Assembly (NCBI RefSeq): GCF_000024165.1
Contig: NC_013194.1
Location: forward strand, 3,658,001 to 3,722,000
DNA: 64,000 nucleotides
Reading direction: 5' to 3'
From: Accumulibacter phosphatis
Lineage (GTDB): Bacteria; Pseudomonadota; Gammaproteobacteria; Burkholderiales; Rhodocyclaceae
Under the pieces are notes generated by a model. The model made no database searches. It had not been told where the DNA came from and worked only from the letters and a program-made list of their open reading frames with translations. Both the position numbers and the translations under genes were made by a program. Below are positions 63,192-64,000 of the stretch, in pieces; the stretch's first letter is position 1, and every line of letters starts with the position of its first letter.

Positions 63192-63251
63192 CATTAAGGG
63201 GACAGTATGCTTTTTATCGAGCCATTAAGGGGACAGTATATTTTTTATCGA
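63192..63251. repeat. Tandem 29-bp direct repeat next to the second RAYT
   Basis: CATTAAGGGGACAGTATGC continuing to TATCGA (63192-63220) is repeated at 63223-63251 with two or three differences. A related motif in reverse, ACAAGTTAAGTATACTG, is at the window end past the transposase. Such motifs commonly border Y1 transposase genes; an end or binding site is inferred. Confidence 0.6.
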
Positions 63252-63263
63252 ACTGACCCCAGG

Positions 63264-63959
63264 CTATATTTCTGAAGGCGAATCAACATCCTCCGAGACT
63301 TCCAGCCTTGGCTTTGGTCCGCGTTTCCTCAGCCGCAGACTACGTTCGAGGCGAGCCTCGAGTTCCTCGATGAACGCATCGTCCCCCAAGGGGCGCCCGG
63401 TCCGCGTGTGGGCATGGACTTGGGCGGCAAACGATTCTTCGGCCGTTTCGCCCAGGTACTCACGCCAGTTCGAAACCAACGCGAGCATTGGCGCAACCCG
63501 CACCAGCGCGTCGTCCTCGCCGTTCAAGTGCGCGCGGGCGCTGGACCATGGCCAATCCTCGGGATGCGCGCACAGCCCTGCACGAACCGGATTGTTCTCG
63601 ATGTAACGGGCGGCGGCCAATAGATGCAGCGGATCGAGCAGGAAAGAGTGAAAGCGCTCCTGCCAGAGATGTCCCCTCCACCCTTCGCGGAAGTTGATCC
63701 GACGCGTGAAGCGCCGGTGAGCTTCAGCGATGGCACTTCGCAGCCCGTCGCCCTGTTGCGGCACCATGATCAAATGAACATGGTTCGGCATCAGGCAGTA
63801 CGTCCAGACTGCAGTCCCCGAAGCAGCGCAGGAAGCCGCCATCAGGCGCAGGTACTCCCGGTAATCATCGTCACAGAAAAACGTCGGCTGGCGACGATTA
63901 CCTCGTTGGGTAACATGATGCGGATAACCCGCTGCAACCACGCGTGCAAGCCTCGCCAC
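63264..63959 (-). CDS. Second Y1/HUH transposase (RAYT-like)
   Basis: 231 residues from GTG 63959. MARLARVVAAGYPHHVTQRG at the start, HUH motif LMPNHVHLIMVPQ, QERFHSFLLDPLHLLAAARY and catalytic Tyr in ARYIENNPVRAGL, then WPWSSARAHLNGEDD. The longer C-terminus (GRPLGDDAFIEELEARLERS, RLRKRGPKPR) separates it from the RAYT at 44810. It could be mobile; one end may lie beyond the window. Confidence 0.9.
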   Translation of the reverse strand: MARLARVVAAGYPHHVTQRGNRRQPTFFCDDDYREYLRLMAASCAASGTAVWTYCLMPNHVHLIMVPQQGDGLRSAIAEAHRRFTRRINFREGWRGHLWQERFHSFLLDPLHLLAAARYIENNPVRAGLCAHPEDWPWSSARAHLNGEDDALVRVAPMLALVSNWREYLGETAEESFAAQVHAHTRTGRPLGDDAFIEELEARLERSLRLRKRGPKPRLEVSEDVDSPSEI

Positions 63960-64000
63960 TTCGTTCCTCCTGACTGAATCGGGACAAGTTAAGTATACTG

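Overview
The window is GC-rich, densely coded DNA that reads like a betaproteobacterium. Three polyhydroxyalkanoate (PHA) synthase-type genes and a PHB depolymerase-type gene lie beside a pyrophosphate-dependent phosphofructokinase and a class II aldolase. Together with ArgP/ArgO and RdgC this points to a PHA-storing organism such as Candidatus Accumulibacter or a close relative. That naming is an inference from gene content. No rRNA or tRNA gene was recognised.

Region 1 (1-5015): the 3' end of a YkgJ-family gene, a pcm-like methyltransferase gene cut by a complete IS4-family element (1281-2870), a DUF2092-like remnant and an APC permease. Region 2 (5082-20453), carbon storage: a minus-strand run of SDR, thiolase, two MaoC-type hydratase halves, PhaE and class III PhaC; a plus-strand class I PhaC; an acyl-CoA ligase; a third, divergent PhaC-like protein; an enoyl-CoA hydratase; and a large multi-domain depolymerase-type protein. 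These could supply C4/C5 and longer hydroxyacyl-CoA units, polymerise them and remobilise the polymer. Region 3 (20728-24319): class II aldolase and PPi-dependent phosphofructokinase (with an apparent frameshift), then a gene-poor stretch.

Region 4 (24320-38659): a small membrane protein, a MocA/XdhC/IorB/IorA molybdenum hydroxylase set, a YkgJ protein, a dioxygenase/transporter/aldo-keto reductase set, cell-envelope proteins, divergent argP/argO, decayed genes, and a MoaD-like plus BNR-repeat pair. Region 5 (38660-52949), a candidate defence island: an SF1 helicase with a possible RelE-like N-terminus and ankyrin repeats, a pRiA4b ORF-3 protein with an overlapping small ORF, a YjfB protein, rdgC, a REP-associated transposase flanked by REP arrays, and a complete Wadjet type I operon (jetA, jetB, jetC, jetD) interrupted between jetA and jetB by a Uma2-family nuclease gene.

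Region 6 (53143-64000): a PhnD-like binding protein, hybrid histidine kinase and REC-PAS-GGDEF-EAL protein in one overlapping operon, a class V aminotransferase, a DUF808 membrane protein, a DUF2235 hydrolase fused to a complete glutathione S-transferase, and a second Y1 (RAYT-like) transposase at the edge. The most unusual items are the Wadjet operon with its Uma2 insertion, the depolymerase-type fusion, the helicase fusion, the DUF2235-GST fusion, and the RAYT whose stop codon lies inside its own REP sequence.
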